Of a DNA stretch of 64,000 nt, positions 34,238 to 43,283 are shown piece by piece. Position 1 is the stretch's first letter. Each line of letters opens with the position of its first letter. The notes under the pieces are model-generated. The model was given only the letters and a program-made list of their open reading frames with translations. It did not search any database and was not told where the DNA came from. The stretch covers positions 339,829 to 403,828 of the forward strand of contig NZ_JBDLLG010000001.1 in the NCBI RefSeq assembly GCF_039822625.1. Direction: 5' to 3'. Origin of the DNA: Marinimicrobium locisalis. Its GTDB lineage: Bacteria > Pseudomonadota > Gammaproteobacteria > Pseudomonadales > Cellvibrionaceae. A program made the translations under genes and the position numbers.

Positions 34238-35578
34238 ATGAAACATACTCCCACCGTCGGCTTTGTCAGCCTGGGCTGTCCGAAAAACCTCGTGGACTCC
34301 GAACGGATTCTGACGCAACTGCGTACCGAGGGGTACCAGGTCGTCCCCAGCTACGATGACGCGGATATGGTGATTGTGAACACCTGTGGCTTTATTGACA
34401 GTGCCGTGGAGGAGTCCCTGGGAACCATCGGCGAGGCCCTAAAGGAGAATGGCAAGGTGCTGGTAACGGGTTGCCTCGGGGTAAAAGAGGATGAAATCCG
34501 CGAAGTTCACCCCGGCGTACTCGGCATTTCCGGGGCTCATGCTTATGAAAAGGTGCTCGACCAAGTGCACCAGCACTTGCCTCCCGTGCGGGACCACAAC
34601 CCCTTTGTTGACCTGGTACCGCCCCAAGGCATAAAGCTCACGCCACGCCACTATGCCTATTTGAAGATCTCCGAGGGCTGCAACCATAAGTGCAGTTTCT
34701 GCATTATTCCCGATATGCGGGGCAAGCTTGTAAGCCGACCCATCGGGCAGGTGATGAGCGAAGCCGAGCGCCTGGCCAAGGCCGGCGTGAAGGAGCTTCT
34801 GGTGATTTCCCAGGATACCTCCGCCTATGGCGTCGACATCAAGTACAAGACGGACTTCTGGGACGGGCGTCCGCTGAAGAGCGACATGCTCCAGCTCTGC
34901 GCCGCCCTGGGCGAGCTGGGTGTGTGGGTGCGACTGCATTATGTCTACCCCTATCCCCATGTGGATAAGGTGATTCCGCTGATGGCGGAGGGGAAGATTC
35001 TTCCTTACCTCGATATCCCGTTTCAGCACGCCAGTGCGCGAATGCTGAAGTTGATGCGTCGCCCGGGCCAGGTGGAGAAAACCCTTGAGCGCATCAAAAG
35101 CTGGCGCGAGCAGGTGCCGGACCTGACCATTCGCTCCACGTTTATTGTCGGCTTCCCGGGGGAAACAGAGGACGATTTTCAACAGCTACTCGACTTCTTG
35201 GAAGAGGCGGAGCTTGACCGGGTAGGTTGCTTCCAGTACTCGCCGGTGGAGGGGGCCGCCGCCAACGAGCTGCCAGATCCGGTGCCGGAAGCGGTGAAGC
35301 AGGAGCGCTTCGAACGCTTTATGGCAGTCCAGCAGGGCATCTCCGCCCGGCGCCTGCAAGCCAAAATCGGCCGTACGCTGGAAGTGCTGATCGACGAAGT
35401 GGATGAAGAGGGCGCCATCGGCCGCAGCTATGCCGATGCACCGGAAATTGACGGGCTCGTCTACCTCAATGGCGAGCAGGGCGTGCAGCCGGGGGATAAA
35501 GTCATGGTCATGATTGAGCAGGCGGATGAGTACGATTTATGGGGCCGGGTGGATCGCGCCACCACAGCCAGCCACTGA
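34238..35578 (+). CDS. rimO: Ribosomal protein uS12 methylthiotransferase RimO
   Basis: 446 residues. The N-terminal UPF0004 domain begins VGFVSLGCPKNLVDSERIL. The radical-SAM cluster is C148, C152, C155 in SEGCNHKCSFCIIP. A C-terminal TRAM domain (about 375-440) includes EVLIDEVDEEGAIGRS. It adds a methylthio group to Asp of S12. The ATG at 34238 gives the canonical N terminus. The last 71 bp overlap the convergent Frag1-like gene. Confidence 0.95.
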   Translation: MKHTPTVGFVSLGCPKNLVDSERILTQLRTEGYQVVPSYDDADMVIVNTCGFIDSAVEESLGTIGEALKENGKVLVTGCLGVKEDEIREVHPGVLGISGAHAYEKVLDQVHQHLPPVRDHNPFVDLVPPQGIKLTPRHYAYLKISEGCNHKCSFCIIPDMRGKLVSRPIGQVMSEAERLAKAGVKELLVISQDTSAYGVDIKYKTDFWDGRPLKSDMLQLCAALGELGVWVRLHYVYPYPHVDKVIPLMAEGKILPYLDIPFQHASARMLKLMRRPGQVEKTLERIKSWREQVPDLTIRSTFIVGFPGETEDDFQQLLDFLEEAELDRVGCFQYSPVEGAAANELPDPVPEAVKQERFERFMAVQQGISARRLQAKIGRTLEVLIDEVDEEGAIGRSYADAPEIDGLVYLNGEQGVQPGDKVMVMIEQADEYDLWGRVDRATTASH

Positions 35579-36206
35579 GGCCATAGAAGCCCACCATGGC
35601 CCAGGCGAAGTTCCACTCGACGATGTTTTTCGCCTCGTACTCGAAGGAGGGTTGAGTCAGGTCGATGGTGAGGGAGACAAAGCCCCACAGCCACTGAAGG
35701 CCGATTAGAGCGAACTGCCAGCGCACGATTCGTCGAGTCCGCGCTGACAGAGGGCGGTGTGTGCGGTACAAGGATTGAATGCACAGCAACTGAGCCAGAA
35801 GGGCTAAGGCGAAGTGAAAGATAATGCCGGTGCGACGCATAAATTCATAAAAGCCGCTGCCCGAGCCCAGATAATTGGCGTAGAGCACCAGCGCCAGGGC
35901 CGAGATGATACCCAGCCAAAGGATCACGGTATGGCGGCGGCGCGGCCCCACTTGCTGGGTAAGCCACTCCCATTGCAGGCACCAGTAAACTGCCAGCAAC
36001 ATGCTCAGGGGCATCATCAGGCCGCGAAACAGAAAGAGCGCATCGCCGTAACGGGCGGCCCCGCTGATGGACGTGCACCCGTGGGTAAAGGGAAAGCAGG
36101 CCACCACCGAGCCCTGATATAGCGAGATCCCGTAGGAGCCGGCGACGGCGAACAGCGGGACGACGCAATTCAGCCAGGCGATGGCGGAAGGCCAGCGTCC
36201 CCTCAT
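35508..36206 (-). CDS. Frag1/DRAM/Sfk1-like multi-pass membrane protein
   Basis: 232 residues from ATG 36206, which has AGGAG seven bases upstream; the frame is open to 36317 without a better start. About six hydrophobic segments are visible. The first loop motif (CFPFTHGCTSIS) and the following GLMMPLSMLLAVYW segment resemble the Frag1/DRAM/Sfk1 family, so this is a family guess. Function unknown. Its 3' end runs 71 bp into rimO on the opposite strand. Confidence 0.7.
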   Translation of the reverse strand: MRGRWPSAIAWLNCVVPLFAVAGSYGISLYQGSVVACFPFTHGCTSISGAARYGDALFLFRGLMMPLSMLLAVYWCLQWEWLTQQVGPRRRHTVILWLGIISALALVLYANYLGSGSGFYEFMRRTGIIFHFALALLAQLLCIQSLYRTHRPLSARTRRIVRWQFALIGLQWLWGFVSLTIDLTQPSFEYEAKNIVEWNFAWAMVGFYGLSGWLWWRDPPGPINRTHPPAQS

Positions 36207-36335
36207 CAGAATACTCCTATGAGAATGATCGTAAGCTGAGAACCACGCCACAAAATTCCAATATGGCATTGGCAACCTCATTGGGTTCTTATAGGCTACC
36301 AACCCCCGCAACAACAATAAAAGAGGTTAAGGATC

Positions 36336-37934
36336 GTGGCCAAACACTCACACAAAAAGGAACCCTCCCGGACGCAGAACTCGGCCAGCGCGGCGCAACA
36401 CCCGCCGCTGCAAGCCGTCGACCGGGGGTTGTTCTACCTGACTGCGAGCATTACCGGCGCCACGGTGATGATGATCGAGCTGCTTGGCACGCGCATTATC
36501 GGTCCCTATTACGGGGTCAGCATGATTGTCTGGTCATCGCTGCTCTCCACGGCGCTGTTGGCGCTGTCGATCGGTTATTTGCTCGGGGGGCGGCTGGCGG
36601 ATACCGCCCCCTGGTTGCGACTGTCGCACATTCTGCTGGTGACAGCGGTGCTGATCGGTGTAATTCCCCTGCTGAGTAAACCCGTTCAGCTCGCCAGTAA
36701 CGGGCTCGGCTTGCGGGGCGGGGCGCTGATGAGCGCTTTAATCCTGTTCACCCCCTGCCTCCTGGCCTTGGGGATGGTGGGGCCCTATGTGATCAAAATC
36801 GCCACCAGCGGGCTGGAACGCGTCGGGCGAACCGCCGGCACGGTCTATGCCATTAGTACGCTGGGCAGCGTTATGGGCACCCTGTTGCTGGGCTTTTTTC
36901 TCCTGCCGCTGTTTGGCACCGAGAATATCGTGCTCAGCCTCAGCGCGTTGATGCTGGTGCTGTCATTTTTGCTCGCACTCTATGAAAACTTGCGGCTCAA
37001 AGCGGGCAATTCGCTGGTCGGCTGGGGCGCTACGACCGCGGTTTTGGCGCTGGCGCTATTCCTGGGTGTAGGCTCCACCCTGGGCACCCGCGACTATCCG
37101 AACTCTCAAGTCATCTTTGAAGAGGAAACCCACTACGGCTGGGTTCGTGTGGTGGACCAGCCGGAGCGGGGCATTCGCTGGTTGATGTCCGGTGGCTCCA
37201 CCATCGGGGCCGAGCACCTGGAAACCGGGACGGGTATGCTGGGTTACCAGCAGGTGGTCGGGCACTTGCCACGGTTTCACCCGGCGGGGGAAGACGCCTT
37301 GCTGGTGGGCTTGGGCAGCGGTCACTTGGTCAATACCTACCGGCAGTTCGGTGTGCGCACCGATGCTATTGAAATCGACCCGGCCGTGGCCCACGCGGCT
37401 CATGAGTATTTCAGTTTTGAGCCCACCGGGGATGTCATTGTGGGCGATGCCCGCTACCAGATTAAGCAGCTGGATAAGCGCTACGACTTTATTATCCACG
37501 ACTGCTTCACCGGCGGGGCGGAGCCGATCCACCTGCTCAGCCTGGAAATGTTCCGCGAGCTCAAAGCCAAGCTCAAGCCCGGCGGTGTGCTGGCTCTGAA
37601 TTTCGTGGGCCTCACTCTTGAGGATGAGGAAACGCCGGTGGAAGCGGTGGCTCATACCCTGGATCAGGTTTTTGACCATCGCCGCACGTTTGTTTCCTCG
37701 CCCGATGCCACCTTCAATGATTTCGTCTTCTTTGTCTCGGACCGTCCGCTGAACTTAACCGGCCCGGAAGCCGCTCTGAGCTGGCTGGAAGAGCGGGAGA
37801 CCACCGTCGCCGGGGACACCGACCTAGTCATAACCGACAATTTTAACCCCCTGGAAACCCTGCATATCGCCAAAGCCGAGTACTATCGGGACCTGCTGAT
37901 TGAGCGGGTAGGGGAAGACATTTTATTTTATTGA
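36336..37934 (+). CDS. Membrane-fused spermidine-synthase-like protein
   Basis: 532 residues from GTG 36336. The N-terminal half (about 28-250) has seven or more membrane segments, beginning GLFYLTASITGATVMMIELLG. The C-terminal half is a polyamine-synthase-like Rossmann domain: EEETHYGWVRVVD, DALLVGLGSGHLVNTYRQFG, the acidic DAIEIDP and YDFIIHDCFTGG. The architecture matches 'fused MFS/spermidine synthase' proteins, whose substrate is unsettled. It lacks the usual strict GGGDG motif (here LGSGH), so true spermidine synthesis is doubtful. Confidence 0.85.
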   Translation: MAKHSHKKEPSRTQNSASAAQHPPLQAVDRGLFYLTASITGATVMMIELLGTRIIGPYYGVSMIVWSSLLSTALLALSIGYLLGGRLADTAPWLRLSHILLVTAVLIGVIPLLSKPVQLASNGLGLRGGALMSALILFTPCLLALGMVGPYVIKIATSGLERVGRTAGTVYAISTLGSVMGTLLLGFFLLPLFGTENIVLSLSALMLVLSFLLALYENLRLKAGNSLVGWGATTAVLALALFLGVGSTLGTRDYPNSQVIFEEETHYGWVRVVDQPERGIRWLMSGGSTIGAEHLETGTGMLGYQQVVGHLPRFHPAGEDALLVGLGSGHLVNTYRQFGVRTDAIEIDPAVAHAAHEYFSFEPTGDVIVGDARYQIKQLDKRYDFIIHDCFTGGAEPIHLLSLEMFRELKAKLKPGGVLALNFVGLTLEDEETPVEAVAHTLDQVFDHRRTFVSSPDATFNDFVFFVSDRPLNLTGPEAALSWLEERETTVAGDTDLVITDNFNPLETLHIAKAEYYRDLLIERVGEDILFY

Positions 37935-37997
37935 GTTACACTGGACGACATCATCTAAGGGTACCTCTAATCATTCTAAACTCTCAGTAGGTGAATT

Positions 37998-38606
37998 ATG
38001 TCCATAGCGGCCTTGCAAAAGCCTTTTTCCCAGGCTTGCGAAAATAATAAACACCCCATTTTAGCGGTGCTGGCACCGCGGTTGGCCACTTGCCGTCATG
38101 TGTTGGAAATTGGCAGTGGTACCGGCCAACATGCGGTTCACTTCGCTTCCGCCATGCCTCACCTCGTCTGGCAGACCAGTGACCTTCCGGAAAACCATGA
38201 CAGTATTAACCAGTGGCTGGAAGATTACCCCGGGGCCAACCTCAAAGCGCCTCTGGCGCTGGACGTAATGCAGCCTTACTGGCCGGTGGAGCACACCGAT
38301 GCGGTATTCACAGCCAACACCTTCCACATAATGCCTTGGGAAGCCGTTCTGAGCCTGCTGGATGGTGCGTCACGATTGCTGTCTCCCGGTGGACAGCTGA
38401 TTGTCTACGGGCCCTTCAACGAGGAGGGGGCTTTTACCAGTGAGAGCAATGCGGCATTTGACCGGTCGCTAAGACAACGGGTGCCGCACCGGGGTATCCG
38501 AAACCGCCAGACCGTGGTCGCTGAGGCAGAACAGCGTGGGCTCGCTCTGACGGCAACACTTGAGCTTCCGGCCAACAACCGCTGCCTGGTCTTTGTGCGC
38601 CAGTGA
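37998..38606 (+). CDS. DUF938 SAM-dependent methyltransferase-like protein
   Basis: 202 residues. SAM motif I is VLEIGSGTGQHAVHFA; the DUF938 hallmark FTANTFHIMPWEAV and the loop VYGPFNEEGAFTSESN are present. The protein is cytosolic; its substrate is not known. It lies 63 bp after the spermidine-synthase-like gene and may share its transcript. Confidence 0.85.
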   Translation: MSIAALQKPFSQACENNKHPILAVLAPRLATCRHVLEIGSGTGQHAVHFASAMPHLVWQTSDLPENHDSINQWLEDYPGANLKAPLALDVMQPYWPVEHTDAVFTANTFHIMPWEAVLSLLDGASRLLSPGGQLIVYGPFNEEGAFTSESNAAFDRSLRQRVPHRGIRNRQTVVAEAEQRGLALTATLELPANNRCLVFVRQ

Positions 38607-38663
38607 CTGGTGCGGTTTACCGCATTAAGCAGGCGTTAATACGTTTTTAATGGAAGTGCCGGG

Positions 38664-38711
38664 TTTAATGCCCGAATTTAATGCCTGAGTTTAGTGCCTG
38701 AGTTTAATGAA
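38664..38711. repeat. 13-bp tandem repeat at the 3' end of dnaE2
   Basis: Units TTTAATGCCCGAA (38664), TTTAATGCCTGAG (38677), TTTAGTGCCTGAG (38690) and a partial TTTAATGAA (38703) run head to tail. The dnaE2 stop codon (38704-38706) lies inside the last unit. Confidence 0.85.
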
Positions 38712-41700
38712 AGTCCCGAGACTTGGCTGAAAGCCGCTGCAACCGATCACTCATGTCCTCCAAGCGGCCGGCAATCACATGGACCACGGCTCCCTCCCGC
38801 TCCAGAATGCCGTGAACCTTGAGAATGCGAGCCGTCAGGTAGGCCTGTTTTTGAGCTCTTGCCGTGGCCAGCCAGACCACCACATTGCTGTTGCCAGTAT
38901 CATCTTCCAGCGTAATAAACGTCACTCCGGCCGCCGTGCCGGGGCTCTGGCGGCCGGTCACCACACCGGCCACCACCACCGGGGCTTTGTGGCGCTGGTG
39001 CACCAAATCCCGAGCGCGCACAAAATGCCCGAGTAGGCCGGCTTCTTCCAGCAAAGCGACCGGATGGCGGTTCAGGGTCAGCCCGGTGCTGGCATAATCC
39101 TCAATCAGATTGTCGAATTCGCTGGGCCGGGGCAGGTAGTTCGCCGGGGCCTCGGCCGCCTCCAGCGCCGGCTCGGATTGGGCGAAGAGGGGTAAATCCT
39201 CATTGCGATCCATAAGCTGCCAGCGTGACTGATAACGGTTGTCACTGAGGGTGTGCAAGGCATTGGCACTGGCCAGCGCCTCCAGGTCACGCCGGGTTAA
39301 ACCACAATGCTGCAACTGGGAGCTCTGCTGGAAACGACGGCCGGCACTGTCCCGGGGCTGGGCCTCCAGCTTGTGGACTGCCTCCCGTGATAACCCCTTG
39401 ACCAACCTCAACCCGAGGCGAAGGCTCAACTGCTCGTCCTCTCGTTCAAGCCGATGGTCCCGGTCGGAGTGGTTCACGCACACCGGGTGCACGGTCACCC
39501 CGTGGCGCCGGGCGTCCTGAATCAGTTGGGAGGGAGAGTAAAACCCCATGGGGTGGCTATTGAGCAGGGCCGTGTAAAACGCTTCGGGGTAATAGTACTT
39601 GAGCCAGGCGGAGGCATAGGCGAGCAGAGCAAAACTGGCTGAGTGGGACTCCGGAAAACCGTACTCACCAAAGCCCAGTATCTGTTGGTAGATACGCTCC
39701 GCAAACTCATTGGTATAGCCACGTTCTTCCATACCGTTTACCAGCTTACCGTGAAACTTGCCCAAGTCACCGGTTTTCTTCCAGGCCGCCATGGCGCGCC
39801 GCAGCTGGTCGGCTTCACCGCCGGTAAACCCCGCGGCGACCATCGCCAGCTGAATCACCTGTTCTTGGAAGATGGGAACTCCCATGGTCCGCTCAAGCAC
39901 GCCTCTAACCGCTTCCGAAGGGTAATCTTCTCGTTCCTCGCCGTTGCGCCGCTTTAAATAGGGGTGAACCATGCCGCCCTGAATCGGGCCGGGCCGGACA
40001 ATGGCGATCTGGATGACCAGGTCGTAATAACAGGCGGGTTTCAGGCGTGGCAGCATGGACATTTGAGCCCGCGATTCAATCTGGAAAAGCCCCAGGGTAT
40101 CCGCCCGCTGAATCATGCCATAGACTTGGGGATCATCCATGGTGGCCGTCAACTCTGACAGTGTTAGAGAACGACCCTCGTGCTCCCGAACCAGGTCAAA
40201 ACTCTTGCGCAGCGCCGTCAGCATTCCCAGCGCGAGAATGTCCACCTTCAGCAAGCCGAGGGTTTCAATATCGTCCTTGTCCCACTGAATGACAGTGCGT
40301 TCGGCCATGGCGGCGTTTTCAATGGGTACCAGCTCATACAGCGGACCGGAGGAAATGACAAAGCCACCCACGTGTTGGGACAGGTGGCGGGGGAAGCCGC
40401 GCAGCTCGTTCACCAGCCGAATCAGGTGCTCGGCGGTTTCCGAGCCGGGGGTTAAACCAAGCTCGGCGACTTGCTCCTCCCAGGCAGCATCCCGGTCCCG
40501 CCGGTTAATATTGCGAATCAAGAACTCAAGGTGGGATTCATTAATGCCCAGTGCCTTGCCCACATCGCGCAAGGCGCTTTTAAAGCGGTAACTGATGACG
40601 GTGGCGGCCAGGGCCGCTCGGGGGCGCCCATACTTTTCATAGACGTACTGGATGACTTCTTCGCGGCGTTCGTGCTCGAAATCCACATCGATATCCGGCG
40701 GCTCATCCCGCTCCTTGGACAGAAAACGTTCAAACAGAACCTTAATATGGCGGGGGTCTACCGCGGTAATTTCCAGGCAGTAACACACCACCGAGTTGGC
40801 GGCGGAACCCCGCCCCTGATAGAGAATGCCGTTTTTCTGAGCAAAGACCACCAGATCGTGAATGGTCAGGAAAAAGTGTGCGTACCCCAACTCTTCAATC
40901 AGGGCCAGCTCTTTGTCGATAGTGGCGCGAACCTCCGGGCTCGGGCCTTCGGGAAAACGCTTGGCGATGCCCAGCTCCACCAACTCGCACAGGTAGGCAA
41001 AGGGGGTGGTCCCGGCCGGAACCAGCTCCGCCGGGTACTCATAGCGCAGCTCCCCCAGGCCGAACTGGCAGCGTTCGGCAATGGCGAGGGTCTGCTCCAA
41101 CCACTCGGCCTTGAACAGGGTTTGCAGCCGACCAATCGAGCGCAGGCGGCGCTCGGCATTGGGGAGGAGCCGTCGACCGGCCAGGGCGACGGTGGTTCCC
41201 AGGCGAGTGGCGGTCAATACCTGCTGCAGAGGCAGACGTTCGGCGCAATGCATCAGCGCCTCGCCGCAGGCACTGATGGGCAGTTCTAGCGTGCCGGCGA
41301 GCTGTTCGCAGTGGGCGATATAACGGTGTTCCCGGTGAGTGAGGTGGCGCCGCAGGCCCAGCCAGAGGCGCTCGGCGCAGTGCTTCTGCAGCCACTGGCC
41401 CCAGCGCAGGTCCAGCGTCCAGTCACCGTGGGGCAGCCAAATGACCAGGCAGTGCTGAAGGGATTTCAGATCCCACTTCTCCAACTGGTACTGCCCCTTG
41501 GGGCTGCGCCGACGGGCGTTGGTGATCACTCGGCACAGTTCGGCATAAGCCGCGCGGTGAGGGCAAAGCAGAACCACATCCAGCCCGGGCGGCAGCTTCA
41601 TTCGGCTGCCGACTATCAGCTTGGTTTCGCTGTCCAGGCGCCGGTGTTCGGCATAGGCGCGCACCACCCCGGCCACGGAGCACTCGTCGGTAATGGCCAG

Positions 41701-41805
41701 CGCCCGGTAACCAAGCTCATCGGCCCGACGCATCAGCTCCTCCGGGTGAGAGGCCCCCTCCAGAAAGGAAAAATTGCTTTGGCAGACCAACTCTGCATAA
41801 CCCAC
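38704..41805 (-). CDS. dnaE2: Error-prone DNA polymerase DnaE2
   Basis: 1033 residues from GTG 41805 (MGYAELVCQSNFSFLEGASH). The N-terminal PHP domain, the polymerase palm (YQGRGSAANSVVCYCLEIT and RDEPPDIDVDFEHERREEV with the catalytic aspartates), helix-hairpin-helix and a C-terminal OB fold (PVVVAGVVTGRQSPGTAAGV) are all recognisable. Length matches family members (about 1,030). It performs SOS mutagenic translesion synthesis with ImuA/ImuB. It has its own LexA box 46 bp upstream of the start. Confidence 0.95.
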   Translation of the reverse strand: MGYAELVCQSNFSFLEGASHPEELMRRADELGYRALAITDECSVAGVVRAYAEHRRLDSETKLIVGSRMKLPPGLDVVLLCPHRAAYAELCRVITNARRRSPKGQYQLEKWDLKSLQHCLVIWLPHGDWTLDLRWGQWLQKHCAERLWLGLRRHLTHREHRYIAHCEQLAGTLELPISACGEALMHCAERLPLQQVLTATRLGTTVALAGRRLLPNAERRLRSIGRLQTLFKAEWLEQTLAIAERCQFGLGELRYEYPAELVPAGTTPFAYLCELVELGIAKRFPEGPSPEVRATIDKELALIEELGYAHFFLTIHDLVVFAQKNGILYQGRGSAANSVVCYCLEITAVDPRHIKVLFERFLSKERDEPPDIDVDFEHERREEVIQYVYEKYGRPRAALAATVISYRFKSALRDVGKALGINESHLEFLIRNINRRDRDAAWEEQVAELGLTPGSETAEHLIRLVNELRGFPRHLSQHVGGFVISSGPLYELVPIENAAMAERTVIQWDKDDIETLGLLKVDILALGMLTALRKSFDLVREHEGRSLTLSELTATMDDPQVYGMIQRADTLGLFQIESRAQMSMLPRLKPACYYDLVIQIAIVRPGPIQGGMVHPYLKRRNGEEREDYPSEAVRGVLERTMGVPIFQEQVIQLAMVAAGFTGGEADQLRRAMAAWKKTGDLGKFHGKLVNGMEERGYTNEFAERIYQQILGFGEYGFPESHSASFALLAYASAWLKYYYPEAFYTALLNSHPMGFYSPSQLIQDARRHGVTVHPVCVNHSDRDHRLEREDEQLSLRLGLRLVKGLSREAVHKLEAQPRDSAGRRFQQSSQLQHCGLTRRDLEALASANALHTLSDNRYQSRWQLMDRNEDLPLFAQSEPALEAAEAPANYLPRPSEFDNLIEDYASTGLTLNRHPVALLEEAGLLGHFVRARDLVHQRHKAPVVVAGVVTGRQSPGTAAGVTFITLEDDTGNSNVVVWLATARAQKQAYLTARILKVHGILEREGAVVHVIAGRLEDMSDRLQRLSAKSRDFH

Positions 41806-41850
41806 GGGATTTTCGCTCTGTTTGTTTGCTGGTATTTGGCTTCAATAAAG

Positions 41851-41866
41851 CTGTTTATGCATACAG
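41851..41866 (-). promoter_or_regulatory. LexA (SOS) box upstream of dnaE2
   Basis: CTGTTTATGCATACAG fits the gammaproteobacterial SOS-box form CTGT-N8-ACAG exactly and sits 46 bases before the dnaE2 start codon. It predicts LexA repression and DNA-damage induction of dnaE2 on its own. Confidence 0.88.
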
Positions 41867-41869
41867 TAT

Positions 41870-42133
41870 ATCGGGTGCGCAGCAGACTTCAAGGGCAGGG
41901 ACTAGCCGCACTGCAAAGGGCGCTTTTGCGCCTCTCACCCACATGAAGTCGAGAGCGGGGCGGAATTTGTAAGATTCTGTAAGGGGCGTATACGCTGGCG
42001 CCCCGGTATTGTAAGCTTTGACCCCATCCAAAGAGGCCCGGCTGCGTATAAGCCTTATTTAGGGTCCGAAATAAAACCCCACCGTTACTAAAAAACGCGC
42101 CTTCACTGTTTGAAAGGAGTAGGGAGCACGCGC
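41870..42133. other. Intergenic region before the RND efflux genes
   Basis: After the LexA box no gene is seen. It contains three TGTAAG words (41969-42015) and a GGGGCG/CGCCCC hairpin (41983-42004), any of which could belong to the pump promoter or operator. No TetR- or MarR-type regulator gene is adjacent. Confidence 0.35.
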
Positions 42134-43255
42134 ATGACCAAGCGAATGATTTTGATGTTAGTGGCCGTAGGTATTCTTTTCGGCGCTGTCTTCGGCTGGA
42201 AAGCCTTTGGCAATTACATGATGGGCCAGTACTTTGCCAATATGCCCGAGCAGGCCGTCGCTACCACGGCTACCGAGGTGGAAGCCTCTACCTGGAAGCG
42301 CACGACCACGGCCGTCGGCTCCTTCAAGGCGGTCAACGGCGCCCAGCTGACCACGGAGGTGGGCGGTATTGTGACCGAGGTGCACTTCGAAAACGGCGAG
42401 CCGGTGGAGAAAGGGCAACTGCTGGTTTCCCTGGATACCGACACCGTCCGGGCGGAACTGAAGCGCTTGGAAGCGGCCGAGCGCTTGGCCTCGCTGGAGC
42501 TGAAGCGTTACCGTCGGCTGTTTGAGGAAGGCAACAGCTCCGAGTCCGAACTGCAGCGCCGTCAGAGCGAAGCTCAGCAGGCTCAGGCGTCTCTCGAAGC
42601 ACAGAAAGCGCGCCTTCGCCAGAAAATGATACGGGCCCCTTTCAGCGGCCGTTCCGGTATTCGTCAGGTCAATGTGGGGCAGTACGTCTCCGTGGGCAGC
42701 CCCGTGGTGGCCGTCCAGGCGCTGGACCCCATTTACTTGCAGTTTACTCTCCCGGCAAGCGAGCTGTCCGAGGTCTCGGAAAAGCAAGCGGTTAATGCTC
42801 GGGTGGACGCTTATGGCAACGACACGTTTAATGGGACCGTAACGGCCATTGAGCCCTCCGTTAATGAAGCGACCCGCAGTTTTACCGTGCAGGCCACCCT
42901 GGATAACCCGGAACACAAGTTGCGTCCAGGCATGTTCAGCCGAGTCACCCTTACCATGGGCGAGCCCAGAGAGGTGAAGTTCGTGCCCCAAACGGCCGTG
43001 CAGTTTGACCCCTACGGCAACTCGGTTTACGTGCTGTACACCGACGAGGAAGACAAAACCCGCGTTAAGCGTCGCTTTATCAAAACCGGCGAGCGACGCG
43101 GCGATCTCGTGGAAGTGGTTGATGGCCTGGACATCGGGGAGCGAGTGGCCACCTCGGGCTTGCTCAAGCTGAGCAACAACGCGCTGATCAACGTCAACGA
43201 CGATCCGGCGGTACAGCCTTCGGCTGAACTGAACCCCAACCCCGGAAACGAGTAA
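42134..43255 (+). CDS. RND efflux periplasmic adaptor (membrane fusion protein)
   Basis: 373 residues from ATG 42134 with GGGAG upstream. An N-terminal membrane anchor (about 6-26) is followed by the biotinyl/lipoyl hairpin parts (VGGIVTEVHFENGEPVEKGQ and IRAPFSGRSGIRQVNVGQYV), a coiled-coil of about 70 residues between them, and the beta-barrel domain (LRPGMFSRVTL). It links the pump in the inner membrane to an outer-membrane channel. The next gene, 28 bp downstream, is its transporter. No TolC-type partner lies in the window. Confidence 0.93.
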   Translation: MTKRMILMLVAVGILFGAVFGWKAFGNYMMGQYFANMPEQAVATTATEVEASTWKRTTTAVGSFKAVNGAQLTTEVGGIVTEVHFENGEPVEKGQLLVSLDTDTVRAELKRLEAAERLASLELKRYRRLFEEGNSSESELQRRQSEAQQAQASLEAQKARLRQKMIRAPFSGRSGIRQVNVGQYVSVGSPVVAVQALDPIYLQFTLPASELSEVSEKQAVNARVDAYGNDTFNGTVTAIEPSVNEATRSFTVQATLDNPEHKLRPGMFSRVTLTMGEPREVKFVPQTAVQFDPYGNSVYVLYTDEEDKTRVKRRFIKTGERRGDLVEVVDGLDIGERVATSGLLKLSNNALINVNDDPAVQPSAELNPNPGNE

Positions 43256-43283
43256 CAGGCCTGCCCTTAAGGAGAGCTAAACC

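Noticed and set aside
40471..41289. A 272-codon open frame antisense to dnaE2
   Set aside because: dnaE2 is unambiguous here, and the antisense frame has no domain.
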